Origin: an uncultured Candidatus Nitrosopelagicus sp.
GTDB lineage: Archaea; Thermoproteota; Nitrososphaeria; Nitrososphaerales; Nitrosopumilaceae
Length of the DNA stretch: 12,642 nt
Assembly (NCBI GenBank): GCA_937896695.1
Contig: CALBOT010000157.1
Coordinates: forward strand, 1 to 12,642
Direction of reading: 5' to 3'
Part shown: in pieces, positions 12,190-12,642 of the stretch
How the letters are laid out: each line of letters starts with the position of its first letter
Numbering within the stretch: position 1 is the stretch's first letter
Position numbers and translations under genes: made by a program
The notes under the pieces: generated by a model
Seen by the model: the letters and a program-made list of their open reading frames with translations, nothing else
What the model was told of the DNA's origin: nothing
Databases searched by the model: none

Positions 12190-12642
12190 CTATTTCTTGG
12201 AATCCATTTCTTTGATTTTTTCTAATTCTGATTGTAAAAACCTCTTGTATTTTTCAATTTCCTGGTTTGTCATACTGCCTACATTTGAACTCAACAAATT
12301 ACCTAGTATAGTAACTCTCTCCAAAACATCCATTGCCATGAATTTACCAATATTGGTCATTCGCATCATAGTATCCATTTGTTTTTTCATATTCTTGTTA
12401 AATGACTCCAAATCTTCTAGGGTTGTTTTTCCTTTATCTGTAATCTGATACTTTCCATTTTCAGATTCTTCAATCAAACCTTCATCTAATAATCTGCCCA
12501 ATAGTGGATAGATTAATCCTGGAGATGGCTTCCATTCTCCTGCACTTTCTTCAACTGCTGAATCAATAATTTCTTTTCCTGTATGTGGCATTTTTTGTAA
12601 TTGCTGTAAAATGTAATATCTGGAAAATCCTCTTGGAACTGC
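12190..12642 (-). CDS. PadR-family transcriptional regulator (5' end cut by window)
   Basis: Winged-helix repressor of the PadR family; 150 residues are visible and the frame stays open to the window edge, so the true start lies outside. An internal ATG at 12591 is not the start, because the conserved helix RGFSRYYILQQLQKMPHTGK (just inside the edge) runs through it. KEIIDSA, then GEWKPSPGLIYPLLGRLLDE form the recognition helix, and GLIEESENGKYQITDKG is the wing. The C-terminal half is a lysine-rich, methionine-containing helical region (KKQMDTMMRMTN, then a final coiled-coil-like helix, KYKRFLQSELEKIKEMDSKK), the usual PadR dimerisation part. PadR proteins often sense small aromatic or cationic compounds; the ligand here is unknown. 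The stop is 35 nt before the lyase start. Confidence 0.9.
   Translation of the reverse strand, partial: AVPRGFSRYYILQQLQKMPHTGKEIIDSAVEESAGEWKPSPGLIYPLLGRLLDEGLIEESENGKYQITDKGKTTLEDLESFNKNMKKQMDTMMRMTNIGKFMAMDVLERVTILGNLLSSNVGSMTNQEIEKYKRFLQSELEKIKEMDSKK

Noticed and set aside
12197..12448. Hydrophobic open frame on the plus strand, 83 codons
   Set aside because: It is antisense to the lysine-rich C-terminal half of the PadR regulator; the hydrophobicity is a complement artefact.
1..12642. Mobile element, prophage, CRISPR array or defence cluster
   Set aside because: I saw no transposase, integrase, terminal repeats, regularly spaced repeats or restriction-type genes. The tRNA gene is intact and no duplicated 3' end (attachment site) was found.

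Overview
This looks like a housekeeping stretch of a low-GC archaeal chromosome, most likely a marine ammonia-oxidising thaumarchaeon of the Nitrosopumilus type. The archaeal markers are a two-repeat TATA-binding protein, an Alba chromatin protein, a split transketolase next to a short-form transaldolase, and a Trm112-like zinc protein. Many genes also have a TATA-like box about 24-31 nt upstream of the start codon with no visible Shine-Dalgarno site, which suggests leaderless mRNAs. The genus assignment comes from the look of the proteins and base composition, not from a search.

Layout. (1) 2-2786, plus strand: non-oxidative pentose phosphate operon (transketolase N subunit, cut by the window edge; transketolase C subunit; transaldolase) joined by two 4-nt ATGA overlaps, followed by a TPR protein with a TTG start. 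(2) 2811-5464, minus strand: TATA-binding protein, an ASCH-domain protein, and a PLP-dependent cysteine synthase-like enzyme fused to a rhodanese-like domain. (3) 5572-6090, plus: ferritin. (4) 6087-8690, minus: a tight operon of a BCAT-like class IV aminotransferase, a Gfo/Idh/MocA dehydrogenase, a Trm112-like protein and a left-handed beta-helix acyltransferase, joined by a 2-nt gap and two 4-nt overlaps. (5) 8726-10222, minus: a nucleotidyltransferase with an altered HxGH motif, and a ferredoxin-NADP reductase-type flavoprotein whose promoter carries two overlapping palindromes, one resembling a DtxR/IdeR iron box. (6) 10334-10410, plus: tRNA-Ala(GGC) with encoded CCA. (7) 10412-11273: a HEAT-repeat protein (minus) and Alba (plus) sharing a compact divergent promoter. 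(8) 11297-12642, minus: an isocitrate lyase/PEP mutase superfamily enzyme and a PadR-type regulator cut by the window edge.

How the genes work together. The first operon interconverts sugar phosphates for ribose and aromatic precursor supply. TBP and Alba are core transcription and chromatin factors. The dehydrogenase and acyltransferase of the 6-8.7 kb operon suggest nucleotide-sugar modification, although the lead gene looks like amino-acid metabolism. Ferritin and the flavoprotein reductase share a short promoter motif and may respond to iron; that is an inference. I found no phage, transposon, CRISPR or defence system. The leads most worth following are the putative iron operator, the PLP-rhodanese fusion and the mixed aminotransferase/Gfo-Idh/Trm112/acyltransferase operon.
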